Below, one piece after another: positions 32,470 to 41,393 of a stretch of DNA of 41,971 bases (position 1 is its first letter; each line of letters opens with the position of its first letter). The stretch is from assembly GCA_945862125.1 (NCBI GenBank), contig CAMAYC010000036.1:1-41971 (forward strand), in the 5' to 3' direction. This DNA is from Reyranella massiliensis 521. GTDB taxonomy: Bacteria; Pseudomonadota; Alphaproteobacteria; Reyranellales; Reyranellaceae. A model generated the notes under the pieces. That model was not told where the DNA came from, ran no database searches, and was given only the letters and a program-made list of their open reading frames with translations. Both the position numbers and the translations under genes were made by a program.

Positions 32470-32760
32470 ATGGGCAAGGTGGCGACGGCGATTGACAGCA
32501 AGCTCCGGCAGCGGTTCGCGCCGGTGCGCCTGGCTGTGGAGGACGACTCCCAGCGCCATCTCGGCCACGCCGGCTACCGCGAGGGCGGCGAGACCCATTT
32601 CAACGTCGAGATCGTCTCGGCGGTCTTTGAAGGTCAGGGCCGGGTGGCGCGCCAGCGGCTGGTCTATGCTGCCCTGAAGGACGAGCTCGACGCCGGCCTG
32701 CATGCGCTGGCGCTCGTCACGCTCACCCCGGCGGAAGACGCGGCGCGGGGCGCCGGCTAG
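32470..32760 (+). CDS. BolA-family protein
   Basis: The product is 96 residues from ATG 32470; a GTG at 32467 is also in frame. The family core is HLGHAGYREGGETHFNVEIV, then RVARQRLVYAALKDELDAGLHAL. BolA proteins partner with monothiol glutaredoxins in Fe-S and iron signalling. The TAG stop overlaps the stop of the convergent DUF2889 gene on the shared CTAG at 32757-32760. Confidence 0.92.
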   Translation: MGKVATAIDSKLRQRFAPVRLAVEDDSQRHLGHAGYREGGETHFNVEIVSAVFEGQGRVARQRLVYAALKDELDAGLHALALVTLTPAEDAARGAG

Positions 32761-33413
32761 CCTTCTATCTCGACGTCTTTGCCAGCCGCTGCAGCGCGCA
32801 CCGCCTCGGCATCGGGGCCGGTGTAGAAATCGGGCGCCCAGCGCTTCACCACCGCGCCATCGGCGGCCCAGGCGTGGCAGGTATCTATGACGTAGGGTTT
32901 CCGGCGCAGCTTGGGCGGGGCGTTGGGATCGGCCAGCTTCGGCATGTCGCTGCTTTTGGCGCGATGGGCACGATTGAGTTCACGCGCCTTGCCCGATGAC
33001 ACGGTCTGAAATGCCGTGGTGGCGACCGGCCCCAGCAACTCGACGATATGCGTGCAGCCATGGACGCCACCCAGCCGCTCGCGGACGGCGCGATGGAAAC
33101 CGCCACCGATCCGAAGGCCGATCAGCTTTTTGAAGTCGGGCGCGATATCGCCGCACATCCGGTAGGGCGACTTGTCCGTAACCGCCTCGACGTCGACCAC
33201 GGTGAAATGGTGATCGATCGTCAGCCGGATCGACATGTCGTGCACAAAGTCGCCAGGCTTCAGCGGGCCGCGCCATTCGTTGGCGTGCTCGTAGGTCTTC
33301 TCGTCGGTAATGCGACCTTCGATGTCCCACAGCCCGTCGTCGCGGAAGAAGCCCTGGCAGACGACGCGGCGCGTGTGCAGGTGCTGTCGCCCGACCGGTG
33401 GCGAAAGCGGCAT
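32757..33413 (-). CDS. DUF2889-family protein
   Basis: The product is 218 residues. The conserved pattern is RRVVCQGFFRDDGLWDIEGR, then HDMSIRLTIDHHFTVVDVEA, then GGVHGCTHIVELLGPVATTA, with several histidines and cysteines that could bind a metal. DUF2889 proteins occur next to acyl-CoA or aromatic catabolism genes but no function is established. It lies 34 bases downstream of the CorC-type gene on the same strand and so may be the last gene of the aroK operon. Confidence 0.82.
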   Translation of the reverse strand: MPLSPPVGRQHLHTRRVVCQGFFRDDGLWDIEGRITDEKTYEHANEWRGPLKPGDFVHDMSIRLTIDHHFTVVDVEAVTDKSPYRMCGDIAPDFKKLIGLRIGGGFHRAVRERLGGVHGCTHIVELLGPVATTAFQTVSSGKARELNRAHRAKSSDMPKLADPNAPPKLRRKPYVIDTCHAWAADGAVVKRWAPDFYTGPDAEAVRAAAAGKDVEIEG

Positions 33414-33447
33414 GGATGAACCTCTCGTGGAATGACCTGAAGGAACG

Positions 33448-34749
33448 CTACCCGGCCTGTATGGGGGCGGGCGGAACGATGCGCAACTCGGCGATGCGCG
33501 TGCCCTCGCGCTTCAAAATTTCGAAGCGGAATCCGTAAAATGCATACATCTGGCCGACTTCCGGGATGCGGCGGGCTTCGTGCAGGACCAGCCCGGCGAT
33601 GGTGATGGCGACGTCCTGGGGCAGGCTCCAGCCGAACTCGCGGTTGAGGTCGCGGATCGGCACGTCGCCTTGGCAGATCATGCTGCCGTCGTCGCGGCGG
33701 ACCACGCCGCGCTTGATGGTGTCGTGCTCGTCCTCGATGTCGCCGACGATCTCTTCGATGATGTCCTCGAGCGTGACGATGCCGCGCAGCGCGCCGTACT
33801 CGTCGACGACGATGGCGAAGTGCTCGTGGCGGGCACGGAAGGCCTGGAGCTGATCGGACAGGATCGTCGATTCCGGAATGAACCAGGGCGGCGTCATGAC
33901 TGAGTCGGTGTCGACACCCGCCGGACCGCCGGCCGCCTCGACGGCGCGGAACAGGTCCTTGGCATGCAGCACGCCCACGATGTTGTCGGTCTGGCCACGG
34001 TAAAGCGGAATGCGCGTGTGCGGCTTCGCCAGCATCTGGGTCACGATCGCATCGGTGGGCTGGTCGGCATCGATCAGGGTGACGTTGCCGCGATGGGTCA
34101 TGACGTCGCCCACCGTCTGGTCGCCGAGGTCGAGCACCGAGCGCAGCATCGCCTTTTCAGCTGGCGCGGCATCGCCGTCCTGGCCCTCGCCATGCATTTC
34201 GATGGCGCCGCGCAGCAGCTCGTTCTGCTCGCCGGCATCGTGCATGCTGTCGGTGCGCACACGCATCAGGCCGAGGAAGAAGCGGGAGATAAAGGCGACG
34301 CCGCGCGCCATCGGTCCCAGGATTGCCACGGTGATCATGATGGACGGCGCCAGGATGAGCGCGACACGGTCGGCCCGCAGAAGCGCCCAGGTCTTGGGCA
34401 TGACCTCGGCAAAGATCACGACCAGCACGCCGATCGCGAGCGTAGCGTAGACGACGCCCGCCGCTCCGAACAGCGCCGTAAGCACCGCGGTGGTGAGCGA
34501 GGCCGAGAAAATGTTGACCACGTTGTTGCCCAGCAGCACGGCGCTCACTGTCTCGTCCTTGCGGTCGAGCAGCTCGTTCACCATCGTCGCGCGTGTGTTG
34601 CCCTGCTGGGCAAGCCGGTGCATGCGCTGGCGCGAGGCGCCGGTGATCGCCGTCTCTGCCGCCGACAAATAGGCCGCGAGCAGCAGACAAAAAAGGACCA
34701 GCGGGCCGGCGATGTACAGCGGGACATCGAGTTGAAGGTCGGCTTCCAT
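33448..34749 (-). CDS. CorC/HlyC-type CNNM transporter-like protein with CBS pair
   Basis: The product is 433 residues. The N-terminal DUF21/CNNM membrane domain (about 1-190) has four hydrophobic segments and AYLSAAETAITGASRQRMHRL. A CBS pair (about 215-345) contains VMTHRGNVTLIDADQPTDAI and FAIVVDEYGALRGIVTLEDIIEEIVGDI, the latter diagnostic. The C-terminal CorC_HlyC domain (about 355-433) includes DGSMICQGDVPIRDLNREF. Members are linked to magnesium/cobalt efflux or homeostasis. It is three bases after aroB on the same strand, a placement common in alphaproteobacteria. Confidence 0.92.
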   Translation of the reverse strand: MEADLQLDVPLYIAGPLVLFCLLLAAYLSAAETAITGASRQRMHRLAQQGNTRATMVNELLDRKDETVSAVLLGNNVVNIFSASLTTAVLTALFGAAGVVYATLAIGVLVVIFAEVMPKTWALLRADRVALILAPSIMITVAILGPMARGVAFISRFFLGLMRVRTDSMHDAGEQNELLRGAIEMHGEGQDGDAAPAEKAMLRSVLDLGDQTVGDVMTHRGNVTLIDADQPTDAIVTQMLAKPHTRIPLYRGQTDNIVGVLHAKDLFRAVEAAGGPAGVDTDSVMTPPWFIPESTILSDQLQAFRARHEHFAIVVDEYGALRGIVTLEDIIEEIVGDIEDEHDTIKRGVVRRDDGSMICQGDVPIRDLNREFGWSLPQDVAITIAGLVLHEARRIPEVGQMYAFYGFRFEILKREGTRIAELRIVPPAPIQAG

Positions 34750-34752
34750 CGG

Positions 34753-35892
34753 CTAGGCCGCGATGGCGTCGGTGAGAAGACCGTGCAGGACGGTCTCGTC
34801 GACCTCGCGGCTCACGAATGCCCCGCCGATCCCCCGCGCCAGGACGAAGGCGAGCTTGCCGCCCTCGGCCTTCTTGTCGCCGCGCATATGGCCGATCAGG
34901 CGGTCCGCATCCCAGATCCGCCGGTTGTCGCCACCGATCGACCGCAGCCGCATCGGCAGCCCGACCGCCGCCAAATGGGCGCGGACGCGCGCGGCATCCG
35001 CCGCCGGGCAAATTCCCAGACGGGCCGACAGGTCGAAGGCCATCGACATGCCGGTGCCGACCGCCTCGCCGTGCAGCAGGTCGGAACCGAATCCGGTCTC
35101 GGCCTCCAGCGCATGACCGAAGGTATGGCCGAGGTTGAGGAGCGCGCGCAGATCGGTGGTCTCGCGTTCGTCGGCCGCCACGATGCGTGCCTTGGAGAGA
35201 CAGCTTTGCTCGATGGCGTAGGTGCGGGCGGCGGCGTCGCCGGCCAGGACCGCGGCACCGTTCTTCTCGCACCAGGCGAAGAATGCGGGATCGTCGATCA
35301 GCCCGTACTTCGCCACCTCGGCGTAGCCGGCCAGCAGCTCGCGCCGGGGCAGGGTGTCGAGCACGCCGGTATCGGCCAGCACCAGCCGGGGCTGATAGAA
35401 GGTGCCCACGAGGTTCTTGCCGTGGCGCGTGTTGATGCCGGTCTTGCCGCCGACCGAGGAATCGACCTGGGCGAGCAGCGTCGTGGGCACTTGTATGAAA
35501 TCGACGCCGCGCAGCAGCACTGACGCCGCGAACCCGGTGAGGTCGCCGACCACGCCACCGCCCAGTGCCACCAGGGTCGACTTGCGGTCCGGACGGCGGT
35601 CGAGCAACTCGTTCATCAGGCGGCCGAAGGAGGCGAACTCCTTGCTGGTCTCGCCCGCCGGGACGGTTACCTGTGTGGTGGCAATGCCGGCATTTTTGAA
35701 CGAGGCGGCGACGCGCTCGCCGTACAACGGTGCCACGGTCTCGTCGCTCACGATCGTGACGCGGGGGGCGGCCAGCAGGCCGGCGCTGAGCGGGCCGGCG
35801 CGGTCGATCAGGCCGGGCCCGATGGCGATGTCGTAGGCGCGGCCGGCGAGATCGACATGGACCGTGTGCGGCGCATTCGGGGACGTGCTCAT
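34753..35892 (-). CDS. aroB: 3-dehydroquinate synthase
   Basis: The product is 379 residues. The NAD-binding region GGGVVGDLTGFAASVLLRG, the segment VPTTLLAQVDSSVGGKTGIN, and the metal-ligand motif NLGHTFGHALE are all present. It converts DAHP to 3-dehydroquinate, step two of the shikimate pathway. Its start overlaps the aroK stop by four bases (ATGA, 35889-35892), so the two are translationally coupled. Confidence 0.97.
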   Translation of the reverse strand: MSTSPNAPHTVHVDLAGRAYDIAIGPGLIDRAGPLSAGLLAAPRVTIVSDETVAPLYGERVAASFKNAGIATTQVTVPAGETSKEFASFGRLMNELLDRRPDRKSTLVALGGGVVGDLTGFAASVLLRGVDFIQVPTTLLAQVDSSVGGKTGINTRHGKNLVGTFYQPRLVLADTGVLDTLPRRELLAGYAEVAKYGLIDDPAFFAWCEKNGAAVLAGDAAARTYAIEQSCLSKARIVAADERETTDLRALLNLGHTFGHALEAETGFGSDLLHGEAVGTGMSMAFDLSARLGICPAADAARVRAHLAAVGLPMRLRSIGGDNRRIWDADRLIGHMRGDKKAEGGKLAFVLARGIGGAFVSREVDETVLHGLLTDAIAA

Positions 35893-36467
35893 GCCGCATT
35901 TCCGGTCGACTGGGTGCCGGCCGCAGGGGCCTGAAGGTAGGTGCGCAAGGCCTCGATCGCCTGTTCGGTCGTGCGGTCGGCGGGCTGGGCGGTCGACTCG
36001 ACAACGATGTCGGCCTCGGCGTAGACGGGGTAACGCTGGTTCATGAGGTTGCCGAGAATCTCCCTGGGGTCGCCCTGGCGCAAGAGCGGTCGGTGAGTCC
36101 GCCGCCTGACGCGTTCAAACAGGACATCGAGATCGGCGCGCAGCCACACGGTCACCGCCTTGGCGCGCATCAGGCCCCGTGTTTCGGGATCCATATAGGC
36201 GCCGCCACCGGTCGATAGCACATGCGGCGGCTCGTCGAGCAGGCGGGCGATCACGCGGCGCTCGCCGGCACGGAATTCGGCCTCGCCGTACTTCTCGAAG
36301 AATTCACCGATTGTGCAGCCGGCGGCGTGCTCGATTTCATCGTCGGCGTCGACGAACGGCAAGCCGAGGCGGAGCGCCAGCCGCTTGCCGATTGCGCTCT
36401 TGCCCGCGCCCATCAGGCCCACAAGGGCGATGGTGCGCGGCACGGAGAAGGGGGGAGAGGCGTCCAT
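35889..36467 (-). CDS. aroK: Shikimate kinase
   Basis: The product is 192 residues from ATG 36467; the upstream TTG at 36479 is less likely. The P-loop is GLMGAGKSAIG (about 17-27), followed by the shikimate-binding DADDEIE, the STGGGAYMDPETR loop and the lid arginines in RRRTHRPLLRQGDP. It phosphorylates shikimate in the aromatic amino acid pathway and is first in the aroK - aroB - CorC unit. Upstream is the GCAATTGC array (36528-36587) and a divergent gene. Confidence 0.96.
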   Translation of the reverse strand: MDASPPFSVPRTIALVGLMGAGKSAIGKRLALRLGLPFVDADDEIEHAAGCTIGEFFEKYGEAEFRAGERRVIARLLDEPPHVLSTGGGAYMDPETRGLMRAKAVTVWLRADLDVLFERVRRRTHRPLLRQGDPREILGNLMNQRYPVYAEADIVVESTAQPADRTTEQAIEALRTYLQAPAAGTQSTGNAA

Positions 36468-36527
36468 GACGAACTGCAAGCATGCATGTCGCCCATTCTG
36501 CCCTCGGTTTCAAGCGACTGGGTTTCC

Positions 36528-36587
36528 GGGCAATTGCCCCTAGGGCAATTGCCGCTCCCGGGCAATTGCGCTCCGGCGCAATTGCCG
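36528..36587. repeat. Four-copy GCAATTGC palindrome array
   Basis: GCAATTGC occurs at 36530-36537, 36545-36552, 36562-36569 and 36578-36585, at spacings of 15, 17 and 16 bases. Most copies are flanked by GG and CC, so each is a palindrome of 10-12 bases. The array sits in the 152-bp gap between the divergent aroK and 36620 starts. It could be an operator with regularly spaced sites or a local duplication; it is not a CRISPR. Confidence 0.85.
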
Positions 36588-36619
36588 CTTGGGCGGCAGC
36601 CGGGTAGTTTGCCCGCGCC

Positions 36620-36799
36620 GTGGCCCTGTTCCGCTCTCGAAACCATTTTCGCGTCCCCACCCTGAGGCTTGGCCCCGTGGTGGCGGTCGTCGTCGTCGGC
36701 CTCCTGATCGCAGGACTTGTGGCGCTGGCTGTTATCGAGCCCCGCCCGCCGCTGAGGCACTTCGAGGTGCCTGTCTCCAATGAACGTTTTGCGCGCTAG
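36620..36799 (+). CDS. Small single-pass membrane protein (59 residues)
   Basis: From GTG 36620 the product has a basic N-terminus (FRSRNHFRVPTLRLG), one membrane helix (about 20-42, VVAVVVVGLLIAGLVALAVI) and a short polar tail (EPRPPLRHFEVPVSNERF). The helix followed by an x-P-x-P tail resembles small inner-membrane proteins. The last 20 bases overlap the start of the next gene (36780) in another frame, suggesting coupled translation. Function is unknown. Confidence 0.7.
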   Translation: MALFRSRNHFRVPTLRLGPVVAVVVVGLLIAGLVALAVIEPRPPLRHFEVPVSNERFAR

Positions 36800-38402
36800 C
36801 CTCCTCGCCGCCGCGGCGATCGGCGTGGCTTCGGTCGCCCTTGTCTCGATCGCCGGGGCAGCCTGGGCCCAGACCACCAACTTCGACTCCCGCCCGACCG
36901 GCTTTCTCTCGGTCAGCACGGGCGGGATGCCACCCGATGCCTGGTCCGGCACCACGCTCGCCACGGCCAAGCGGCTGGTCTCGGCGCTGCCGGCCGCCCC
37001 GCGCAGCCGCGCGCTGCGCGACGTGCAATTCAAGGTCCTGGTAAGCCAGCTCACGCCTCCCGCGGCCGACGGCAGCCCGCCGCCCACCCTGTTCGCCCGC
37101 AAGGTCGATCGCCTGGCTGCGATGGGGGAGGCCGAGAGCCTGAACGAGATGGTGCGGTCGGCCGGCGGCTACGCCGATCCGGCGATCGCCGCCGTCGTGG
37201 TCGATTCCCTGATGATGGCGGGAGAGAAGGAGGGCGCCTGCGCGATCGCACGCAGCCACCCGCTCGTCGAGCCCTTCAAGCGCCGGGCCGACGTCGCCTG
37301 CATGGTGGCGGCCGGCGACAATGCAGGCGCGATGGCCGCGGCCGCGGCATTGCGCGGCACCGACCCGTTGCTGGCCAAGCTGATCGAGGTCGCGGCCGGT
37401 GGCCTGCCGCCTTCGGCGGCGCCGCCGACGCAGCTCGATGGCCCGGCAATGGTCATGCTCGATCTCGCCTATGTGCAGCCGCCGGCCTCGTCGCTCCGCA
37501 CGACCCAGCCGCCGCTCATGCGCTCGCTGGTCGCCCATCGCACCCTGCCGATGCCGATGCGGCTCGACATCGCCGAGCGCGGCGAGGCGCTGGCCATCAT
37601 CGAGGCGACCAAGCTGGGCGATCTCTATATCGAGGCCCTGCGCGGCCGCGTCGTGCTGCCGCCGGCGATGGCGCGTCGCGCCAAGCTGGTCTACGACGCC
37701 CGCCGGACCGCCAATTCGCAGGAGGTCGTGAACTCGATCATCGCCGTCTATGGCGAGGCGCGCGGCAGTTCGCTGTTTCCCACCATCGCGCGGGCCAGCG
37801 CCATCGGGCTGCTCAATATTCCGGCGCAGCCGCAGTTTGCCAACATTGCCCAGGAGGCCATGCGCGGCTTCCTGCTGCTGGGCGACAAGCAGCAGACCCA
37901 GGCGTGGACGAAGCTCGCGCTCGGCGCCGCCCGCGACAATGCCCGTGCTACCAATGCGCTCGACCGGCTGATGCCGCTGGTCGCCATCGCCGGCGTCGAC
38001 GATGCCAAGCGGCTGCCGCCCGAAGAGGTCAATCGCTGGTACGAGGTGATGCGCCAGGACGATGCCGCGCGCGCGCCATTGCGCGGCAATCTCCTGCTCG
38101 AGTTGTTCCGCGCCACCGGCGTCGACGTGCCCCGCGGCTCCACCCAATTGCCCGAGACGCCGCCGGCCAACGCCCGCTTGATCTCGCCGTCTGCCGCGAC
38201 GATGCAAGCCCTGCAGGCCGCGGCTTCGGGGCGCCGCCGCGCCGAGACGGCCTTGCTGGCCTCGATCGCGATCGGCGAGACGCCGCTCGTCGAGCTGCAT
38301 CCCGCCGCGGTCGGCGCCATCGTCCGGGCGCTGCGCCAGGTGGGCGAAGATCACGCCGGGCGGCTGTTCGCGGTCGAGACGGCGATCGCCCACGGGCTGT
38401 GA
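36780..38402 (+). CDS. Large secreted helical protein upstream of xerD, function unknown
   Basis: The product is 540 residues with a signal peptide (about 1-31, ending AWAQ). The rest is alanine-rich and alpha-helical, with regularly spaced helix pairs like those of TPR or HEAT repeats (for example LARKVDRLAAMGEAESLNEM and EKEGACAIARSHPLVEPFKR). I cannot name a domain. Its place between the small membrane protein and xerD, with only 10 bases before xerD, suggests co-transcription. A periplasmic scaffold or envelope role is a guess from the helical repeat look. Confidence 0.78.
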   Translation: MNVLRASLLAAAAIGVASVALVSIAGAAWAQTTNFDSRPTGFLSVSTGGMPPDAWSGTTLATAKRLVSALPAAPRSRALRDVQFKVLVSQLTPPAADGSPPPTLFARKVDRLAAMGEAESLNEMVRSAGGYADPAIAAVVVDSLMMAGEKEGACAIARSHPLVEPFKRRADVACMVAAGDNAGAMAAAAALRGTDPLLAKLIEVAAGGLPPSAAPPTQLDGPAMVMLDLAYVQPPASSLRTTQPPLMRSLVAHRTLPMPMRLDIAERGEALAIIEATKLGDLYIEALRGRVVLPPAMARRAKLVYDARRTANSQEVVNSIIAVYGEARGSSLFPTIARASAIGLLNIPAQPQFANIAQEAMRGFLLLGDKQQTQAWTKLALGAARDNARATNALDRLMPLVAIAGVDDAKRLPPEEVNRWYEVMRQDDAARAPLRGNLLLELFRATGVDVPRGSTQLPETPPANARLISPSAATMQALQAAASGRRRAETALLASIAIGETPLVELHPAAVGAIVRALRQVGEDHAGRLFAVETAIAHGL

Positions 38403-38412
38403 AGCACGGGCG

Positions 38413-39354
38413 ATGAAGCGGAAGCTCGCCCCGCCACTGGCCCGCGAGGCCGAGGCATTCATGGAAATGCTTATGGCGGAGCGCGGTGCCTCGAAGAATA
38501 CCGAGGCGGCCTACCGCAGCGATCTGCGCGACCTGCTGACGTTTCTCGGCCGCCGCAAGCAGGGGCCGGTAAACGCGGACGCTGCGGCGTTGCGTGCCTA
38601 CCTGAAGGCGCTCGACTATCTCGGCATGACGCCGGGCACCGTGGCCCGTCGTCTGTCCGTGATGCGCCAGTTCTTCCGCTTCCTCCTGGCCGAACGACTG
38701 CGCGAGGACGATCCCGCCAGCACCCTCGACTCGCCGCGGCTGGGGCGGCCGTTGCCCAAGGTAATGTCACGCGTCGAGGTCGACCGGCTGATCGAGGCTG
38801 CGCAGGCCAGAGGTGGCGAGGATGGCGGCCGCATGGAGACCCTGCTCGAGATTCTCTACGGTTCCGGCCTGCGCGTCTCGGAGCTGGTGGCTTTGCCGCT
38901 AGCTGCGGCCGAGCGCGATCCCACCATGCTGGTGGTGCGCGGCAAGGGCGACAAGGACCGGCAGGTGCCGCTGTCAGACCCGGCGCGTGCAGCGATCGCC
39001 AAGTGGCTGCATATGCGCGCCGGCGCCCTCGCAGAGGGCGAGGCCTCTCGCTACCTCTTTCCGTCGCGCGGCCGTACCGGGCACCTGACGCGGCAGCGCT
39101 TCGCCCAGCTCCTGAAGGAGGCAGCGCTTGCAGCCGGCATCGATCCGGCACGCGTATCGCCGCATGTGTTGCGCCATGCCTTCGCCAGCCACCTGCTGGA
39201 AGCCGGCGCTGACCTGCGCAGCGTGCAGCTCATGCTGGGCCACGCCGACATCGCCACGACACAGATCTATACGCACGTCGTGCCGGAGAAGTTGCGGGCG
39301 CTGGTGGAAGACCATCATCCGCTGGCCCGCCGCAAACGCCGGCCCGTTGGCTAG
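38413..39354 (+). CDS. xerD: Tyrosine recombinase XerD
   Basis: The product is 313 residues. The N-terminal SAM-like core-binding domain (about 10-100) is followed by the catalytic domain with R154 (SGLRVSEL), K178 (GKGDKD), H251 and R254 (SPHVLRHAFASH), H277 (LGHADI) and nucleophile Y286 (TTQIYTHV). Xer recombinases resolve chromosome dimers at dif. Its position between a conserved secreted-protein gene and accA is the housekeeping context, not that of a mobile element. Confidence 0.94.
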   Translation: MKRKLAPPLAREAEAFMEMLMAERGASKNTEAAYRSDLRDLLTFLGRRKQGPVNADAAALRAYLKALDYLGMTPGTVARRLSVMRQFFRFLLAERLREDDPASTLDSPRLGRPLPKVMSRVEVDRLIEAAQARGGEDGGRMETLLEILYGSGLRVSELVALPLAAAERDPTMLVVRGKGDKDRQVPLSDPARAAIAKWLHMRAGALAEGEASRYLFPSRGRTGHLTRQRFAQLLKEAALAAGIDPARVSPHVLRHAFASHLLEAGADLRSVQLMLGHADIATTQIYTHVVPEKLRALVEDHHPLARRKRRPVG

Positions 39355-39414
39355 AATTGGGCGCCGAAGCAGCCGGTTGACAGGATTCGGATGCCGGGCG
39401 ACACCTGAAATTCA

Positions 39415-40368
39415 ATGACCACTTATCTCGAATTCGAGAAGCCGATCGCGGAGCTCGAAAGCAAGATCTCCGAACTCAGGCACCTTCCCAACAGCGGCGA
39501 TGTCGACATCGCCGAGGAAGTCATGCGCCTGCAGTCCAAGGTCGACAAGCTGCTGCGCGCGACCTACGCCAAGCTGACGCCGTGGCAGCGAGTGCAGGTG
39601 GCGCGTCATGCCGAACGGCCCCACGCCCAGCGCTATATCGACCGGCTGCTCACCAGCTACATGCCGCTCGCGGGCGACCGCGCCTTCGGCGAGGACGCCG
39701 CCATCGTAGGCGGTATCGGCCGGCTGGGTGGCCGCAGCATCGTCGTGCTCGGCCAGGAAAAGGGCGACGACACCGAGGCACGCATCAAACATAATTTCGG
39801 CATGGCGCGGCCCGAAGGCTATCGCAAGGCGCAGCGCCTGATGAAGCTCGCCGACCGCTTCGGCATGCCGGTGGTGACCCTGGTCGATACCCCGGGCGCC
39901 TATCCCGGTATCGACGCCGAGGCGCGCGGCCAGGCCGAGGCCGTGGCCAGCAGCATCGATACATGTCTCTCGCTCGGCGTGCCGCTGGTCAGCGTGATCA
40001 TCGGCGAGGGCGGCTCGGGTGGCGCGCTCGCCATCGCTTCCGCCGACCGCGTCTACATGCTGGAGAATTCGATCTACTCGGTGATCACGCCGGAGGGCTG
40101 CGCCTCGATCCTGTGGCGCGACGGTGCCAAGGCCCAGGATGCGGCCGAAGCAATGAAGGTGACGGCGGGCGATCTCAAGAAACTCGAGGTCATCGACGAG
40201 GTCATCCCCGAGCCGATGGGCGGCGCCCATCGCGGCGCCGACGAGACCATCGACCTGGTGGGCAAGGTGATCTCCGAGGCGATCACCGACCTGTCGCAAT
40301 ACGACCCCGACACCTTGCGCCGGCGCCGGCAGGACAAGTTCCTCGCCATGGGCAAGAAGGGCCTCTGA
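39415..40368 (+). CDS. accA: Acetyl-CoA carboxylase carboxyltransferase subunit alpha
   Basis: The product is 317 residues, near the 319 of E. coli AccA. The pattern YLEFEKPIAELESKISEL, then HAERPHAQRYIDRLL, RMMARPEGYRKAQR-like GMARPEGYRKAQRLM, then PGAYPGIDAEARGQAEAVA and GEGGSGGALAIASADRVYML is complete. With AccD (not in the window) it transfers carboxyl to acetyl-CoA, the first step of fatty acid synthesis. The next gene begins five bases after its stop. Confidence 0.97.
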   Translation: MTTYLEFEKPIAELESKISELRHLPNSGDVDIAEEVMRLQSKVDKLLRATYAKLTPWQRVQVARHAERPHAQRYIDRLLTSYMPLAGDRAFGEDAAIVGGIGRLGGRSIVVLGQEKGDDTEARIKHNFGMARPEGYRKAQRLMKLADRFGMPVVTLVDTPGAYPGIDAEARGQAEAVASSIDTCLSLGVPLVSVIIGEGGSGGALAIASADRVYMLENSIYSVITPEGCASILWRDGAKAQDAAEAMKVTAGDLKKLEVIDEVIPEPMGGAHRGADETIDLVGKVISEAITDLSQYDPDTLRRRRQDKFLAMGKKGL

Positions 40369-40373
40369 TCCCC

Positions 40374-41393
40374 TTGTCGCTGCGTCTCAGCGTTCTCGAT
40401 CAGTCGCCGATCCGCAAAGGCGGCACGCCGGCCGAGGCCGTGCGCGAAACGCTCGAACTGGCACAGCTCTGCGACTGCCTGGGATTCGAGCGCTATTGGC
40501 TGGCCGAGCATCACAGCAGCGAGGCGCTGGCCGGCTCCACGCCGGAGGTGCTGATCGCGCGCGTGGCTGGACTCACCCAGCGCATCCGGGTCGGGTCGGG
40601 TGGCGTGATGCTGCCGCACTACAGCGCCTACAAGGTGGCGGAGAATTTCCGCATGCTGGAGACGCTGTTTCCTGGCCGCATCGATCTCGGCGTCGGCCGC
40701 GCGCCGGGCAGCGACCAGCGCACCATGCGCATCCTGGCCGACGGCAAACCCAACTGGAGCAGCGCCGACAACTATCCACTGCAGGTACGCGACCTCGTGG
40801 CCTGGCTGCGGGATGCGCTGCCCGACGATCACGCCGGCAGTGGCGTCACGGCGCAGCCGGTGGGCGAAAGCGCGCCCGATGTCTGGCTGCTGGGGTCGAG
40901 CGACGACAGCGCGGCGCTGGCCGCCCACTTCGGCCTGCCATTTTGTTTTGCCCACTTCATCAATCCCGACGGCGGCGATGGCGTGACGCGCGCTTACCGG
41001 GCGCATTTCAGGCCATCGGCGCTTCATGCCGAGCCGATGCCGCTGATGGCGATGGGTGTCCTGTGCGCCGAGACCGACGAGGAGGCTGATCTCCTGGCCA
41101 AGAGCCGCGACGTCTGGGCGATGCGACTCCGAACCACGGGCAATCCCGGCCCGATACCCTCCGTCGAAGAAGCTCTGGAGGCTGCAAAGGATCCGCGCGT
41201 GGAAACCTTCCTTGCCTCCATGCGCCGCCGTTCCCTGGTCGGCTCTCCCAAGTCGGTGCGGGCCGGCCTGGAAGAGCACGCCGCCCGCTACCAGGTCGAC
41301 GAGATCATGATCGTGACGATCTGCTTCGACTTTGCCAAGCGCAAGCGCTCCTACGAGCTGATCGCCGAGGAATTCGGAATCAAAGCGCCCTAG
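40374..41393 (+). CDS. Luciferase-like (LLM class) flavin-dependent oxidoreductase
   Basis: The product is 339 residues from TTG 40374, chosen because the mature family N-terminus (SLRLSVLDQSPIRKGGTPAEA) follows directly. Typical family stretches are GFERYWLAEHHSSEALAGST, IRVGSGGVMLPHYSAYKVAE, LFPGRIDLGVGRAPGSD and the late SVRAGLEEHAARYQVDEIMI. It belongs to the MsnO8-like group of flavin monooxygenases with unknown substrates. It may be co-transcribed with accA. The stop shares a CTAG with the convergent oxygenase gene. Confidence 0.9.
   Translation: MSLRLSVLDQSPIRKGGTPAEAVRETLELAQLCDCLGFERYWLAEHHSSEALAGSTPEVLIARVAGLTQRIRVGSGGVMLPHYSAYKVAENFRMLETLFPGRIDLGVGRAPGSDQRTMRILADGKPNWSSADNYPLQVRDLVAWLRDALPDDHAGSGVTAQPVGESAPDVWLLGSSDDSAALAAHFGLPFCFAHFINPDGGDGVTRAYRAHFRPSALHAEPMPLMAMGVLCAETDEEADLLAKSRDVWAMRLRTTGNPGPIPSVEEALEAAKDPRVETFLASMRRRSLVGSPKSVRAGLEEHAARYQVDEIMIVTICFDFAKRKRSYELIAEEFGIKAP

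Noticed and set aside
36528-36587. GCAATTGC array as a CRISPR or replication origin
   Set aside because: Units are 8-12 bases with spacers of only 7-9 bases, there are no cas genes, no DnaA boxes and no replication gene nearby.
38413-39354. XerD as the integrase of a mobile element
   Set aside because: The neighbours (accA, conserved secreted gene, aroK) are the standard housekeeping context and no att repeats or cargo are seen.
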